Part shown: one piece after another, positions 1-12,729 of the stretch
Layout: the number at the start of each line of letters is the position of its first letter
How positions within the stretch are numbered: position 1 is the stretch's first letter
Source: Branchiostoma floridae
Taxonomy: Eukaryota; Chordata; Leptocardii; Amphioxiformes; Branchiostomatidae
Assembly (NCBI RefSeq): GCF_000003815.2
Contig: NC_049997.1
Span: 11,488,295 to 11,552,294, forward strand
DNA: 64,000 nucleotides
Direction of reading: 5' to 3'
Translations under genes and position numbers: made by a program
The notes under the pieces: model-generated
The model's input: the letters and a program-made list of their open reading frames with translations, nothing else
The model's database searches: none
What the model was told of the DNA's origin: nothing

Positions 1-1449
1 CTTTTCCATCATTTCTTCAATGATCTGTTACACCTTCTCTATGATATGCCCGCCGGACTTTCTTACTTAAAAATTCCCTTGACTTTTACATGACCTTCTG
101 GTTCACAAAATTGAATTTTCGATGGTTGGACTCCTGGCAAATCCTTCAGGCATGGGATCTTTGATCTATTTCCTTTCAACTAGACTACCAGAAATATAAA
201 GTTCCACCCCAACAATATTGTTAACACTTTGAAAATACGTTTTTACACCATGAGAATGATGATTCTACTTTTCAGCCAACTACATTAATACCAAACTGCC
301 AGTCTATTTTGTAGAAAATACTACTTGTATCACCCAGTTGCAAACAGTTATAGACTTAGCTTATTAAGTTAAAAAGAGACCATCAAATCCTAGTAAGCAA
401 ACTGAAATATACAAAAGAGAACTGATTCCTGCAATACTGGATCAACTAGACTTTGTGCACTTGTAGCTGTAACCCCATAGAAACCAGGGATAAGCAGTCT
501 GTGGACCGTACTCCTTAACTATAATGCACAGGATTCTATTGCCAAATATAGACCAGATGCCGGATCTAATACAGGTATATTGCTTTGCAATAAAACAGCT
601 GTAATGTTAAACCATGGGAAATGCACCACCTGGTCGTGGTAATGCTTTTGATACCCAGTGAGGAAAGTAGCTTGTCCTTCAATGCTTCATACTGCTAAAC
701 AGTAAATCCAGGATGTGCTGGGATCACTTAAGGTTGTTGCTTTTGCAATACAGCTTTGGCTAAGAATCAATCATTTCATAAAACCTTAATACATAGATGT
801 GTTTTTCTCTTGTACCAAAAAGGTTTTAATAGTGCAGAAATGGAAGTAAAAATCATTCATTCGGTTGAGATTAATCAAATATGAGATGTTGGGATTAAAA
901 ACATTGCAACGTTCTTCTGACAGCCTTTGGACAGACTTTCTACTCTTTACATCTGCTTAGAGATTAAACTTTCTGTGCTTCATAACAAGGCCTTGTTTTT
1001 GCGCTCGTAAAACACTGCAAATTGGAGATTCTCTCATAGACAAATATCGCTAACATCACACAAAATAAGTCTACAGAATCAGAGAATGATATGAGATTGT
1101 AATGTAGTATAACTAGGACAACACGGGCAGTAATATTATACTAACTAGAGTTCAACGAACCCATCTCTTCGCCAAATAATCATGTCTTTATTTAAGACTT
1201 TAAAGTCTTGTTCATGTATTACTAAATAGCAAATGACTGCATGAACTATGTTCCTCACAAACACACAGATATTACCAAAAACCAGACTGTGACCTGACAG
1301 ATGACCTGGTAGCATCCCTGGTCAATCAGAATTTCATGATTGTCAAAGACTTTGTCCCCAGTGTAAGGGCGTCCAGCTCCAGCAAAACATCTGTATAACA
1401 GCTGTGTCCATAAATATAGGTCAAAATGAGATATATAGAGCACAGTTTA
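1..1449. other. Stretch with no supported gene
   Basis: I see no exon with a recognisable product, no RNA gene and no clear repeat structure here. A minus-strand open frame near 1255-1443 has splice-like borders but matches no family I know. Confidence 0.5.
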
Positions 1450-2530
1450 TTTCTGTTAATAAGTTTTGCTGCAGTACCTTAGGAAGCCGCTAGGGGGGCC
1501 ACTATCATATATATTATCTTCGTTTTCCTGACCCCTACCCACCTACCAAATATTATCAGGATTTTTTCAAGGCTTCTTGAGTTATGCATTCCACAAACAA
1601 ACGGACGCACACACTCGGCCCGCTACCGTCCTAACGGAAAATGCTACGTCAACTATTTTCGAACACAACCTTCCTTTCCGCAACCGCTACTTAAATACTA
1701 AATATCATGAAAATCCATACACAGCTTCTTGAGTTATATGCTGTTGGAATGGATTTATGAACTTTCCTCATTAATTATGCAAATTAGCTACTGATTTGCA
1801 TAATTAGTATTACATTGTATAAGTCATCACTCATTCTATCTACATACTGAAAATCCTGATGATCCGTTTACACGTTCTCGAGTTATCCTCGTCCAAAGTT
1901 TGAACGGAAATCGGTGTCTGCAGTTCCCAAAAAGCCGCTAGGGGGTCCAAACTCACAGCAGTTAGTCTCTGTTCCAAGGGCTATCTACCACTCAAAAATC
2001 ATGACCACAGCATGTCCAGAACACGAAGTGTCAAAATTAAAAGTTTTGCTGCAGTACCTTAGGCAGCCACTAGGGTGCCCATTATCGAACTTGACCTTCG
2101 TTTTCCTAACCCCCATCCACCTAACAAATATAATCAGGATCCATTCAAGGGTTCTCGAGTTATCTTGCATACAGACAAACGCACTTACATACAAATCCCG
2201 CTACAGAACCGTAGGTAAGAGCAAGGTAAACCATTTTCGCACTTGACCTTCCTCTCCAAAACCGCTACACACCTACCAAGTTTCGTGAAAATCGCCCAGC
2301 TAGGTTTTGACTTATGCTGCCCAAAACAATCCGCAAAAAAACATACCAAGCTCGCTGCAGTACCGTAGGAAAACGCCAGGTAAACCGTTTTCAAACTTGG
2401 CATTCCTTTCGACAACCGCTACACACCTACCAAAAATCACAAAGTTCCATCCACAATTTCTGGAGTTATTTGCTGTTGACCTACATACAGACCCAAGTCA
2501 GCAATCTCATACTCTTCTTGGCGAAGAGAA
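1450..2530. repeat. Degenerate tandem repeat array, unit roughly 130-190 bp
   Basis: The phrases TTTTGCTGCAGTACCTTAGG, CCGCTACACACCTACCAA and TTCTTGAGTTATGC, followed by runs of ACAAACAAACGGAC, recur about seven times in the same order (for example near 1467, 1725, 1865, 2041, 2270 and 2360). The copies are diverged and differ in length, so this is an old array. Several short open frames cross it, but they change frame between copies and are not genes. Confidence 0.75.
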
Positions 2531-2534
2531 TTAT

Positions 2535-3290
2535 AGTAATAATGGAACCATGTAGCAGCTGAACTCACCAAAAATCGGAAAGGTTCCTACTAGTACTAGA
2601 GTGATGCTTTTTAATGGTCTATAGTAACTCATACATGTCATCACTTCCAGTACTTCACAAAGACAACCATGTACAACCATGTATTAGTATTACTGCATAC
2701 TTCCTTGCAAATGTAGTATAACTTGGACAACACAAACAGTAATAATGGAACCATAGCAGCAGCTGACCTCACCAAAAACTGGAAAGGTTCCAAGGGTCAT
2801 GCTTTTCAATGTCCTACAGTTACTCATACATTTAATTACTTCCAGTACATTTAACTTACAGACAACTGTATACATACTGCTACATACTTCCTTGCAAATG
2901 TGGTATAACGTAGGCAACAGGGACACCGTAAAAAAACCTCAACATCGTAAAAGCCGAACTTGCCACTGAAGGTAAAACCTGGGCAGGTTCCAAGGCTGAT
3001 TCTTTTCATAGCCTACACATAAATGTAGCTGGTCATGAAACTACACAAAGACAAAGCACACTACATATCTCCTTGCAGCACAATATGGACAGTAATAATG
3101 GAATTTGAACAAGGCAGCAGCTGAACTCACCGAAACCTGGCCAGAAGCCAGAGGTCTGTAGGTGCCTGCAGATACTGAGCGCTCTGCTCTGAAGGGTTGC
3201 TGCCTGGTGACTATTCTAACAACTCTATTTTGTGTGAGCTCCAAGCTGGAACAGAGTACAAAAACCACTGTTACTCATATCATAGTGTTA
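2535..3290. repeat. Second tandem array, unit about 185 bp, about four copies
   Basis: Each unit carries AGTAATAATGGAACC, then AGCAGCTGACCTCACC, GGAAAGGTTCC, a CCTACAGTTACTCATAC-like stretch and CTTCCTTGCAAATGTAGTATAAC. Copies start near 2535, 2735, 2925 and 3085. Divergence rises towards the last copy. It directly abuts the preceding array but has an unrelated unit. Confidence 0.7.
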
Positions 3291-3584
3291 CAGAGGTCAT
3301 TACAATACCACACAACAAAATACACATGGATAACGGCATAAAATGAAGTTACATCATAAAAGTGCATGAAAATTTTCTGTCTATATACAAGTACTATGTA
3401 CTTAAATCTGTATTTTGACATTTACAATAAACTCCTAAAACTTTTACAATTTAGAATGGCTGTATCTAGATAAGATGATTCTGTTTAAATGGTTACCATA
3501 AAATATACCAAGATTGCTATGAACATAAATAGTGCATTAAAAATTGTCTAGGGATAATTATGACATGATCACAACAGACCATTG

Positions 3585-3795
3585 AACACATTGAGAAGAG
3601 ATTTTTACATTTCAATCTCAAGTCTTAGATTCAATCCATGTAGATTACAAAGTTCAAAGGTTTTAACAATCTCAATAGACCGTCAAAAATATTGAGAGGA
3701 GATTTACATTTTTAATCTCAATCCCTTTAATTCCAACCATGCAGATTACAAAGTTCAAAAGGTTTTTAACAATCTCATTACAGATCGTCAGGAAA
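3585..3795. repeat. Two-copy tandem repeat, unit about 105 bp
   Basis: Two adjacent copies share ATTGAGA(A/G)GAGAT, a TTTAATCTCAA-like stretch, CAACCATG(T/C)AGATTACAAAGTTCAAA and TTAACAATCTCA. The first starts near 3585 and the second near 3685. The sequence between 3290 and 3585 shows nothing of note. Confidence 0.65.
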
Positions 3796-4368
3796 CTGAA
3801 GTTAACTATGCATACAATTGCTCCAGACTTCCAATATTCACAATCTCATTTCCAATTTCAAGGGTAGTACTCCTACCACCTTGAACTTCTAGTCTAAATG
3901 CTGATGCAGCCGTATGATATATGATAATGCTATCAACCCATCTCCCAGATACACCAGAGGGTACCCGTAAAATTAATAGCAACCAAACTGTAAATAGATA
4001 TTGCCCGAGAATAAGTCTGTCACATACATAGTTTGTTGAGCTTTTGGCTGCTGATTTCATCAGTGTGAACCCTATCTGACATCCATCCCGAGAAGTATGG
4101 AAAGTTTTGTGTCTTCAATCTTTACCTAATGTTGCCACTTCTCAAATGGTTCCCTCCCCCGTAGCCATAAACAAAGTTACTACATGTCTGGAAATGCTGG
4201 GAAATAAATGACTTCATTTAGAGGCAGACATTGGTAATTAATCTCCACACATGGCTATGTAGTAGGGTGCCTGGGTTGGGTATGAGGAATCAATAACATG
4301 TTGCAGTGGGCAGACTACAAATGTGCCTCTTCTATTAGTTTTTCCGCCATTGTTGGGCAATAACAACA

Positions 4369-4572
4369 TACTGTAAATGCAGAAACTTTCGTGGTGATTT
4401 GATGTTCGTGGTTTTCGCAGCGGCCGCGAATTTAAATCCACCGTGAACATTTTTCCATGACATTAAGAGCCTACAGTGTATGGTGCTACCGTGAAATAAA
4501 AACCACCGTGAAAAGTCCATTTTCCCGCTACTGCGAAATTAAATCTCCGCCAACTTAAATGCATTTACAGTA
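4369..4572. mobile_element. Hairpin-type MITE rich in CGCGAA/CCGTGAA motifs
   Basis: The ends are inverted: TACTGTAAATGCA on the left and TGCATTTACAGTA on the right. Inside are mirrored pieces such as TTCGTGGTGATTTGATGTTCG and AATTTAAATCCACCGTGAAC, so the strand could fold back over much of its 204 bp. A second, older member lies at 34032-34201. It is non-coding, and the transposase family cannot be named from the ends alone. Confidence 0.75.
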
Positions 4573-6600
4573 TTTCCTCGAGAACTAGTTCTGGATGTTT
4601 AAAAAGTGAGTACAATAGTCTGGGTAGACTTTTGTAGAAAAGCAATCCTACTGTACAGTACTAGTACACAACTTCTTAATATGACAACTACGTTTTCAGA
4701 TTTAATTTTTTTTCATATTTTCTCACTAGTTTACATCAAGATGACACCGTTGGATCATCTTATCATGAGTATCAGGTAACTATTTTATGGTCACAACATA
4801 CAAATTTATTGAGATATCTGACTTTAAGAATTGCTAAGTTAAAAACTAATTAAATGAGAGAAAAACAAGTTGTAAATCACAAAGACAAAACTTTTGAGTC
4901 AGGTTATTTGGGTTCAAGCCGGGCTGAGAGTTGGGTATTACCTATAGCTATCTACATGGGCCATTTACAATGTACCACGCTAATCTTAATCCTACATGTA
5001 CGAGCTTGACGGAGGCAATACATGCGTACAGAATAGGGTACTGTAGATAGGGAAATGATACTGTTGCATTTCATTTATTTCTGCGCTTTGTGGCAAAGTC
5101 AAAATGCAATGCAAAAGGTCAGACCTCTTCTGGAAAGGTCGTCCAGCGAATTACTCTAATATTGAATCCTTTCCCTAAGGTCAAGTTTGTGCACCCTGGA
5201 GGATATAGATCACGGGAAAATAGTGTATCAGACAAAGATATGCATTTGTGGTCAATCTGAACTGGCATTTATAACTGCTAAAAGAGCTGACCATTCAATA
5301 AAATACATATTAAACCAAAATGAGTGTACTTCACCCGTATCTACTATTGGTTGACCCCCCATAAGTCAGAAGCTTTGGGGCAGAAAATTCAACAAGTACT
5401 GGGAACACCCTTCTGGAGAGAACTTACAATGCACAACACTTTACTATGGTATTGATATCTAATGCTTTCCATCAAGGTTTTTGACTTCTAACTTAGTACT
5501 TTTATGGCTTTTTCAATACATCAAATCTGTTTCAATAACGGTTAAATATATAGAGAGATTAGAGAGAAAGAGTATTATATAATATATAGAGTTTGCATTT
5601 ACGATTAGGGATGAGGCAAAATAACTATGTCCATGTTTCACTATTTTTCAATGGTTAAACATACATGTCAGGTAAATAATTTTAACTACTAGAATCAATA
5701 GTAATACTAATAGTACATTTTGAAATATTAAAGATTGTTGTTCTATAAATAAATAAGGCTTTCATTTTTCAAAAGAATTTTGATGTGATAATTGCTGACC
5801 ATTCAGAACTTAAAAAATGTGAGTAGTCTAACAGCAAAACAAATTATCAGTAACATCTGTGCACACTATTATGTATATTTAATATTCAGTATTATGTATT
5901 TTGCAAAATCAAACATTTTATTTAGTTTGTAGTACTTAGAATTGTACTGTTACCAGTACCAAAATTCTGTCTATTGCTGAAAAGTAGTTATCAAAAGAAT
6001 TCACAGTTCAAATTTCCAAACCAAGAACTTAAAAGTCATCAGACACATGTTCTTACATCTAATCTTTAAAGTCTCAAACTTTGTGTTATCTGCTGAGAGA
6101 ACATAAGGAAATTGCCATTAAGCTGGAGTGATCTGAACACATCTGCAAACGGCTTTTCCTCCCACCAGAAAATCATTAAATGACCTTATCCCTCCATCCA
6201 CACGTGCTGTCAACAGGTGTTCTATGGACCTTAACGTGACGTAAATGCATATGTCATGCTGCTTTGTTCAGACCCAGACGTACGCCGCAGTGTCAATACA
6301 AAATCCATGGCTTACGTCGGCAGATGTTGTGACGGACTCCCAGCTCAAACAACGGGGGTAAACTCAGGCAATGGGTTATAAAAAGTGCAAATGTCAAGTC
6401 TGTCCAAGACTTCAGGGTTTTAGTCATGATTATAGAGGCATCGTCTTAAATCAATACTACCAATGATTAAAACTACAGGGCTCAATTTAATCTTAATAGC
6501 AGTAATTAATTGTGTTTGACATATGGAGGGATGTATGGGGATTTTTTGGTGACCCACCCATCCACGAAATCAGCTCATTGCAAATATTGCACAAAAGCAT
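4573..6600. other. AT-rich stretch without supported genes
   Basis: I see only AT-rich single-copy-looking DNA with a short purine-rich patch near 5540-5585. No open frame longer than about 60 codons and no TIR pairs stand out. Confidence 0.5.
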
Positions 6601-6822
6601 ATAACGCTAGTTCACCTTTATTCGAAGGGTAACCTTTATCCGTTGTATGCAATACCAGGGTATTTCGGGATATCAAGTCGACTGACGGTAGTCTCAAACT
6701 ACAATATGTTGAACAAAAAAGCAATTTGAAACCACCGTCCATCTACGTGATACCCCTAAATATCCTGCTTTTTAGGTACAACAGATTTAGGTTACCCCGC
6801 GAATAAAGGTGAACTGGCGTTA
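6601..6822. mobile_element. Short TIR element (MITE), about 220 bp
   Basis: The left end reads TAACGCTAGTTCACCTTTAT and continues TCGAAGGGTAACC. The right end is its near-perfect inverse, ending GGTGAACTGGCGTTA. The arms match over about 30 bp with a few mismatches. The interior is non-coding. I could not separate a target duplication from the ends. Confidence 0.75.
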
Positions 6823-7225
6823 CCGGTTGAGGTATCATTTAAAGTTTAAACTAAAGGGCTATTCATAATAAAAACAATGGATATATGATCCGAGGATGTC
6901 TGGGAATTGTTTTTGTGGCCCATTCATATATAGGGTTAGTCTGGCGTTGTCTAAAAAATGTATAATCATAACAAAATATTAAGGTTTCAAATCAAAGGTT
7001 AATAAACAAGCTTATAATGATATACAAAACAAAGGAATGATATTCATAATAAAGTATCAATGGAGGTTTGGTCGGCCAAGTCCTTGACCAAACTAAGGTT
7101 TCCACACTTATATTTTGGATGAGTTCAACGTTGTTACATAACGTTACTGCTAACGTTAGTGCTAACGTGTTAATCAACATAGACAGCTCAACAAAATAAT
7201 TAACGTTACCCCAAAACGACCTTAA

Positions 7226-7772
7226 AGGTCTACTACGCAATTATTTGCGCTTCAAACTGAAAACAAAAAATCCATTGTCCGGCCATTTCTTTACATAGTT
7301 AGTTGAATCAAGCCTACCACGTTACGGAACACTATTCAAGGCATGTCAGGAGTCGATATTTTCCCCGTGCGAGCGTGTTTGAAAACCTGGGAATCTGCAT
7401 GCCCACGCTGGGTTTCATCCATTTTGTTTCTTCACCGACGAAATCCGAGTAGTCCCGAGTCTGCCCGAGCCTACCCGGAGATTGGTCACGTGGTTTACCA
7501 TGACCTTTCACCGCACCCGGAACTCACCGGAGATTCCCGACCAATAACCGTTGATGATTAATTCTTTTTTGAATTCTCACCAGTGCCTAACTAGGGGGGT
7601 CAACAAGTTACAGCGCGCGTAGGACGAAATGTTTGTAGGCTAATTCTCTACGTTGCAAATGTGAAATAATGACACAAAAGTGTCAAAAAGTGCCAAAAAG
7701 TAGTAGTAAATCTGAGATTTCTTAGTTCTAGAATATTTCAAATTTGAGCGCAAAAAACTGCGTAGTAGACCT
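7226..7772. mobile_element. TIR element with TTAA at both borders, 547 bp
   Basis: Inverted ends AGGTCTACTACGCA and TGCGTAGTAGACCT are bordered by TTAA at 7222-7225 and 7773-7776. The inner arms also pair (ATTTGCGCTTCAAA against TTTGAGCGCAAA). A TTAA duplication is typical of piggyBac-type elements, but these ends lack the usual piggyBac terminal bases, so I call it TTAA-specific only. A 72-codon open frame at 7343-7561 lies inside and looks incidental. Confidence 0.7.
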
Positions 7773-7886
7773 TTAAAGTTGTGAAGTTCACAAATCTTGT
7801 TAAGAAGTGTGAATCTAGAAGGTTTGAGTCTCAAATAATTTTTCTGTAGTCTTAGATTGGTTAACATATAAAATACAGATCAACAC

Positions 7887-9980
7887 TAACATTGGAAAAT
7901 TCAGTGAAACCGTGCGATTACAATTCTTGTGCAAATTCCTTGTGTTGTCAACGCGTGTCGGTCTGCATTCTAACTTCCTGTATGCTGATTTCTGGTGCAA
8001 TTATAACAAGGATCAGATTTAGAATTCATGTGGATCTAAGATAAAGCGTCAAAAGTATTATTACCTCTGATTCCAAGGACTTATAGTGGAAAGTTTTTGG
8101 GAGGGGCAAAAAAATACAAAACTTGTCCAACAACAATCTCCATAAAGGTCAGGCAGTTTCAGACGTAAATCGCACGATTTTTCCGCTAACATGATGATCG
8201 AGACACTTTTCCTATCACCATGCAACTTATGTTAGGTAATCAGACAGAGAAAATGATAAAAACCTACCTGAAATGGAAGAATTGAAGCAAAACTCCGACC
8301 AGGTGTTGGGAACTGTCCGGTCTTTCCGTGTCTGTAATGCTGAATGCTTTACGGGCAAACCATTAATAGTGCATCCATCTGGGGTGGTGGATTGCGTTTT
8401 CCTGTCACAGTTTTGAGTCAAAATCTTGACTATTTCAGTAAGGCGTCAATATTTTGCATATGAATAAGAATTGGAAAAGAAAAGTTACGCAGTAGAAGAT
8501 AAAAACTGTCAAGAAGGGAGGTAAAAGCAACCTCCGCTCTTATATTTTATGCATCACCCCGCGGATCCCATCATGCAATGCAACAGGTAGTTTGCAGACT
8601 ATAAAATACCAGGCAGAAAGAATTGACCTGAGGAAAAAATTGTCTGTCTAAAGCTGACGTGGTACTAAAACTGTCTCATCTTAAGATTTACAGACAAACC
8701 TAGATTTACAGACAAACCTAAGGGTAAATCAAACCTGTTGTGGGTCGCTTATTTCAAGCGCAAGTACTGAGTTTGTGAATACCGTACCACAAACTTTGAC
8801 AAAGTGCCATGTTTCCCCCCTTTGAAAAGAAATTAAGAATTTGTTGTCTGTTCAATTCCAGTGAACATAATACTGATAGACGTTTGACAAAATCTATTGT
8901 TATGTAAATAGGCAGGTGGATTTTATTCTGCTGACTAAGTGTGTGCTAAAACTTTCCAATGCAGCAACAGAAAAGAAACCATTTACTCTTACTTAACTAA
9001 TTCACTGTCGGACAAATCCTCTTTTCATATAGACGAAAGCTAAATCTTCCTTGGATGACAACATAATCTAGGTTGGTTATCAAACTGCATTTACCAGATC
9101 GTGTGCGTGTTTGCTAGATAAGTTGAATGACACGTCACTTTTTTTTCCTCCTTTAGGCCATGTTGATTTGATTGTATGGATGACATCTACGTGCGCATCA
9201 ATTTTCGTCCGGTCTCAAAAATAAAAACAAACTAAAAAGTTGTCAACCGTGCTTTGAATCGTACAAAGCTTTAAATGGAGCAAGTACATGCCGTAGATTA
9301 GATAATGATATATCTGGAAACATATACTAATATCAACGTCAATTCCAACGTCAAAGAAGAAAACTGTTCGGAAGACAAAAATGAAGAATCTTTTGTTCGG
9401 TATTCAATGCTCTGTGTTAGCCATTTGTGCAACCTTCCAGACTACTTTAGATTTCATAATGAAGGCATGCAACTTTTTTAGGCAAAACTTTTTTTTATTC
9501 GCACGCTCGCACCAGTTTTGAGATTCCCAGAGGATGTCATCCATATAATCAAATCAACATGGCCTTAGATATATTCACGTGTGTCACATCATCGGTCCCG
9601 ACCCGTGACAGATTTCGTCATAACCTCGAACCATAACCATAATATTTCCGTTGTGCATGGCTGACAATTGTATTGAAACACAGTGCCAAAATCCCATATA
9701 TTTAGGTCAGCTATCAGAAGTATCCAGTGCATTTTCACAAGATCATACAATTTACCTTGAAACGCTTGCTGATTTATGAAAAAAAAGTCATATTTCATTT
9801 ATTGATTTTACCAGTAGATGACACCAGGGTCCCTGACCCGTCTTTTAGACCTACGTGTCCATAGAAAACAAGTTTGGCTTGTTTGATCCGTCCTAAGGCT
9901 GATTCAACAGCTTGTTCGCTCTCATTTGTCCAATCCATAGCGCAAACAGTAAAGAGTCTAAAAACAGCCAAATGTATGGG
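7887..9980. repeat. 2.1-kb direct duplication, copy 1 (cut by assembly gap)
   Basis: This stretch reappears at 10636-12729 at a constant offset of 2749 bp with only a few substitutions seen (for example near 7897, 8351, 8379 and 8403). Its right edge coincides exactly with the start of the run of Ns, so the true right border is unknown. It contains a small TTTACAGACAAACCTAGA tandem but no gene I can support. The near identity suggests either a very recent duplication or two haplotype or misplaced contig copies. Confidence 0.9.
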
Positions 9981-10080
9981 NNNNNNNNNNNNNNNNNNNN
10001 NNNNNNNNNNNNNNNNNNNNNNNNNNNNNNNNNNNNNNNNNNNNNNNNNNNNNNNNNNNNNNNNNNNNNNNNNNNNNNNN
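9981..10080. other. Assembly gap (100 N)
   Basis: A run of exactly 100 undetermined bases, the conventional length for a gap of unknown size between contigs. Open frames reading through it are meaningless. Confidence 0.99.
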
Positions 10081-10635
10081 GCATGGCTGCAGGATTTTTT
10101 AGTCGGTAGGGATCGATTTTTCTTGAATGTTTGTCAACTCTATGGACGGGTTGACTAAGTTCATCGTGTTGAGCATCGCTCGCCCGCCGGCGTGCGTGAT
10201 AGTAAATATGGCGGGGCCCCGACTGCGTGAACATTGTGGCATCATTTAGCTCCGTTTATCCAACCCAGTTAAAGGCAAGACAGAACACAGGTATTATTTT
10301 TCGGAAGTCTAATAAACATCATTTCTATGTGTGGTGGTATTTTTTCACATGTCGTATTTTACGAAGAATAATTCAAGAGTTTCCCGGGCCATGGTCTCCA
10401 TACGTTCGCTCGTCAACTTGCACGGAAGGCGTCAAACTTGTGCAAGTTTTTCAATCGTTATCTGTGGGGCTTACTAACTTCGACACATACCCCGACTTTG
10501 TAGTTATTTACAACAAGGTTTAGGCTACAGCTAGTTGTACTTCTTACGTGCAGGCATCTATGCATTTCTCCGTAACAATGATTTTTAAAACCTGTCTAAG
10601 TTTGGACCCCCTGTCGAAGTATGGCCCCCTCCCGT
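10081..10635. other. Unique spacer between the two duplicate copies
   Basis: This 555-bp segment occurs once in the window. It has a 98-codon plus-strand open frame at 10227-10523 with no recognisable domain. I see no transposon ends. Confidence 0.5.
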
Positions 10636-12729
10636 TAACATTGGAACATTCAGTGAAACCGTGCGATTACAATTCTTGTGCAAATTCCTTGTGTTGTCAA
10701 CGCGTGTCGGTCTGCATTCTAACTTCCTGTATGCTGATTTCTGGTGCAATTATAACAAGGATCAGATTTAGAATTCATGTGGATCTAAGATAAAGCGTCA
10801 AAAGTATTATTACCTCTGATTCCAAGGACTTATAGTGGAAAGTTTTTGGGAGGGGCAAAAAAATACAAAACTTGTCCAACAACAATCTCCATAAAGGTCA
10901 GGCAGTTTCAGACGTAAATCGCACGATTTTTCCGCTAACATGATGATCGAGACACTTTTCCTATCACCATGCAACTTATGTTAGGTAATCAGACAGAGAA
11001 AATGATAAAAACCTACCTGAAATGGAAGAATTGAAGCAAAACTCCGACCAGGTGTTGGGAACTGTCCGGTCTTTCCGTGTCTGTAATGCTGAATGCTTTA
11101 GGGGCAAACCATTAATAGTGCATCCAGCTGGGGTGGTGGATTGCGTTTTCCTTTCACAGTTTTGAGTCAAAATCTTGACTATTTCAGTAAGGCGTCAATA
11201 TTTTGCATATGAATAAGAATTGGAAAAGAAAAGTTACGCAGTAGAAGATAAAAACTGTCAAGAAGGGAGGTAAAAGCAACCTCCGCTCTTATATTTTATG
11301 CATCACCCCGCGGATCCCATCATGCAATGCAACAGGTAGTTTGCAGACTATAAAATACCAGGCAGAAAGAATTGACCTGAGGAAAAAATTGTCTGTCTAA
11401 AGCTGACGTGGTACTAAAACTGTCTCATCTTAAGATTTACAGACAAACCTAGATTTACAGACAAACCTAAGGGTAAATCAAACCTGTTGTGGGTCGCTTA
11501 TTTCAAGCGCAAGTACTGAGTTTGTGAATACCGTACCACAAACTTTGACAAAGTGCCATGTTTCCCCCCTTTGAAAAGAAATTAAGAATTTGTTGTCTGT
11601 TCAATTCCAGTGAACATAATACTGATAGACGTTTGACAAAATCTATTGTTATGTAAATAGGCAGGTGGATTTTATTCTGCTGACTAAGTGTGTGCTAAAA
11701 CTTTCCAATGCAGCAACAGAAAAGAAACCATTTACTCTTACTTAACTAATTCACTGTCGGACAAATCCTCTTTTCATATAGACGAAAGCTAAATCTTCCT
11801 TGGATGACAACATAATCTAGGTTGGTTATCAAACTGCATTTACCAGATCGTGTGCGTGTTTGCTAGATAAGTTGAATGACACGTCACTTTTTTTTCCTCC
11901 TTTAGGCCATGTTGATTTGATTGTATGGATGACATCTACGTGCGCATCAATTTTCGTCCGGTCTCAAAAATAAAAACAAACTAAAAAGTTGTCAACCGTG
12001 CTTTGAATCGTACAAAGCTTTAAATGGAGCAAGTACATGCCGTAGATTAGATAATGATATATCTGGAAACATATACTAATATCAACGTCAATTCCAACGT
12101 CAAAGAAGAAAACTGTTCGGAAGACAAAAATGAAGAATCTTTTGTTCGGTATTCAATGCTCTGTGTTAGCCATTTGTGCAACCTTCCAGACTACTTTAGA
12201 TTTCATAATGAAGGCATGCAACTTTTTTAGGCAAAACTTTTTTTTATTCGCACGCTCGCACCAGTTTTGAGATTCCCAGAGGATGTCATCCATATAATCA
12301 AATCAACATGGCCTTAGATATATTCACGTGTGTCACATCATCGGTCCCGACCCGTGACAGATTTCGTCATAACCTCGAACCATAACCATAATATTTCCGT
12401 TGTGCATGGCTGACAATTGTATTGAAACACAGTGCCAAAATCCCATATATTTAGGTCAGCTATCAGAAGTATCCAGTGCATTTTCACAAGATCATACAAT
12501 TTACCTTGAAACGCTTGCTGATTTATGAAAAAAAAGTCATATTTCATTTATTGATTTTACCAGTAGATGACACCAGGGTCCCTGACCCGTCTTTTAGACC
12601 TACGTGTCCATAGAAAACAAGTTTGGCTTGTTTGATCCGTCCTAAGGCTGATTCAACAGCTTGTTCGCTCTCATTTGTCCAATCCATAGCGCAAACAGTA
12701 AAGAGTCTAAAAACAGCCAAATGTATGGG
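10636..12729. repeat. 2.1-kb direct duplication, copy 2
   Basis: This is the second copy of the block at 7887-9980, 2749 bp downstream in the same orientation and nearly identical. Here the sequence continues past the point where copy 1 meets the gap, into unique DNA. The left border in both copies is TAACATTGGA. No coding capacity is apparent. Confidence 0.9.

Noticed and set aside
1255-1443. Minus-strand frame with RCFAGAGRPYTGDKVFDN and splice-like borders, possibly an exon of a neighbouring gene
   Set aside because: The peptide matches no family I know, and no partner exons could be found in the window.
7343-7561. 72-codon plus-strand frame with Pro/Ser/Arg-rich sequence
   Set aside because: Lies entirely inside a TTAA-flanked transposon-like element.
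9874-10234. Open frames on both strands crossing 9981-10080
   Set aside because: They read through undetermined bases.
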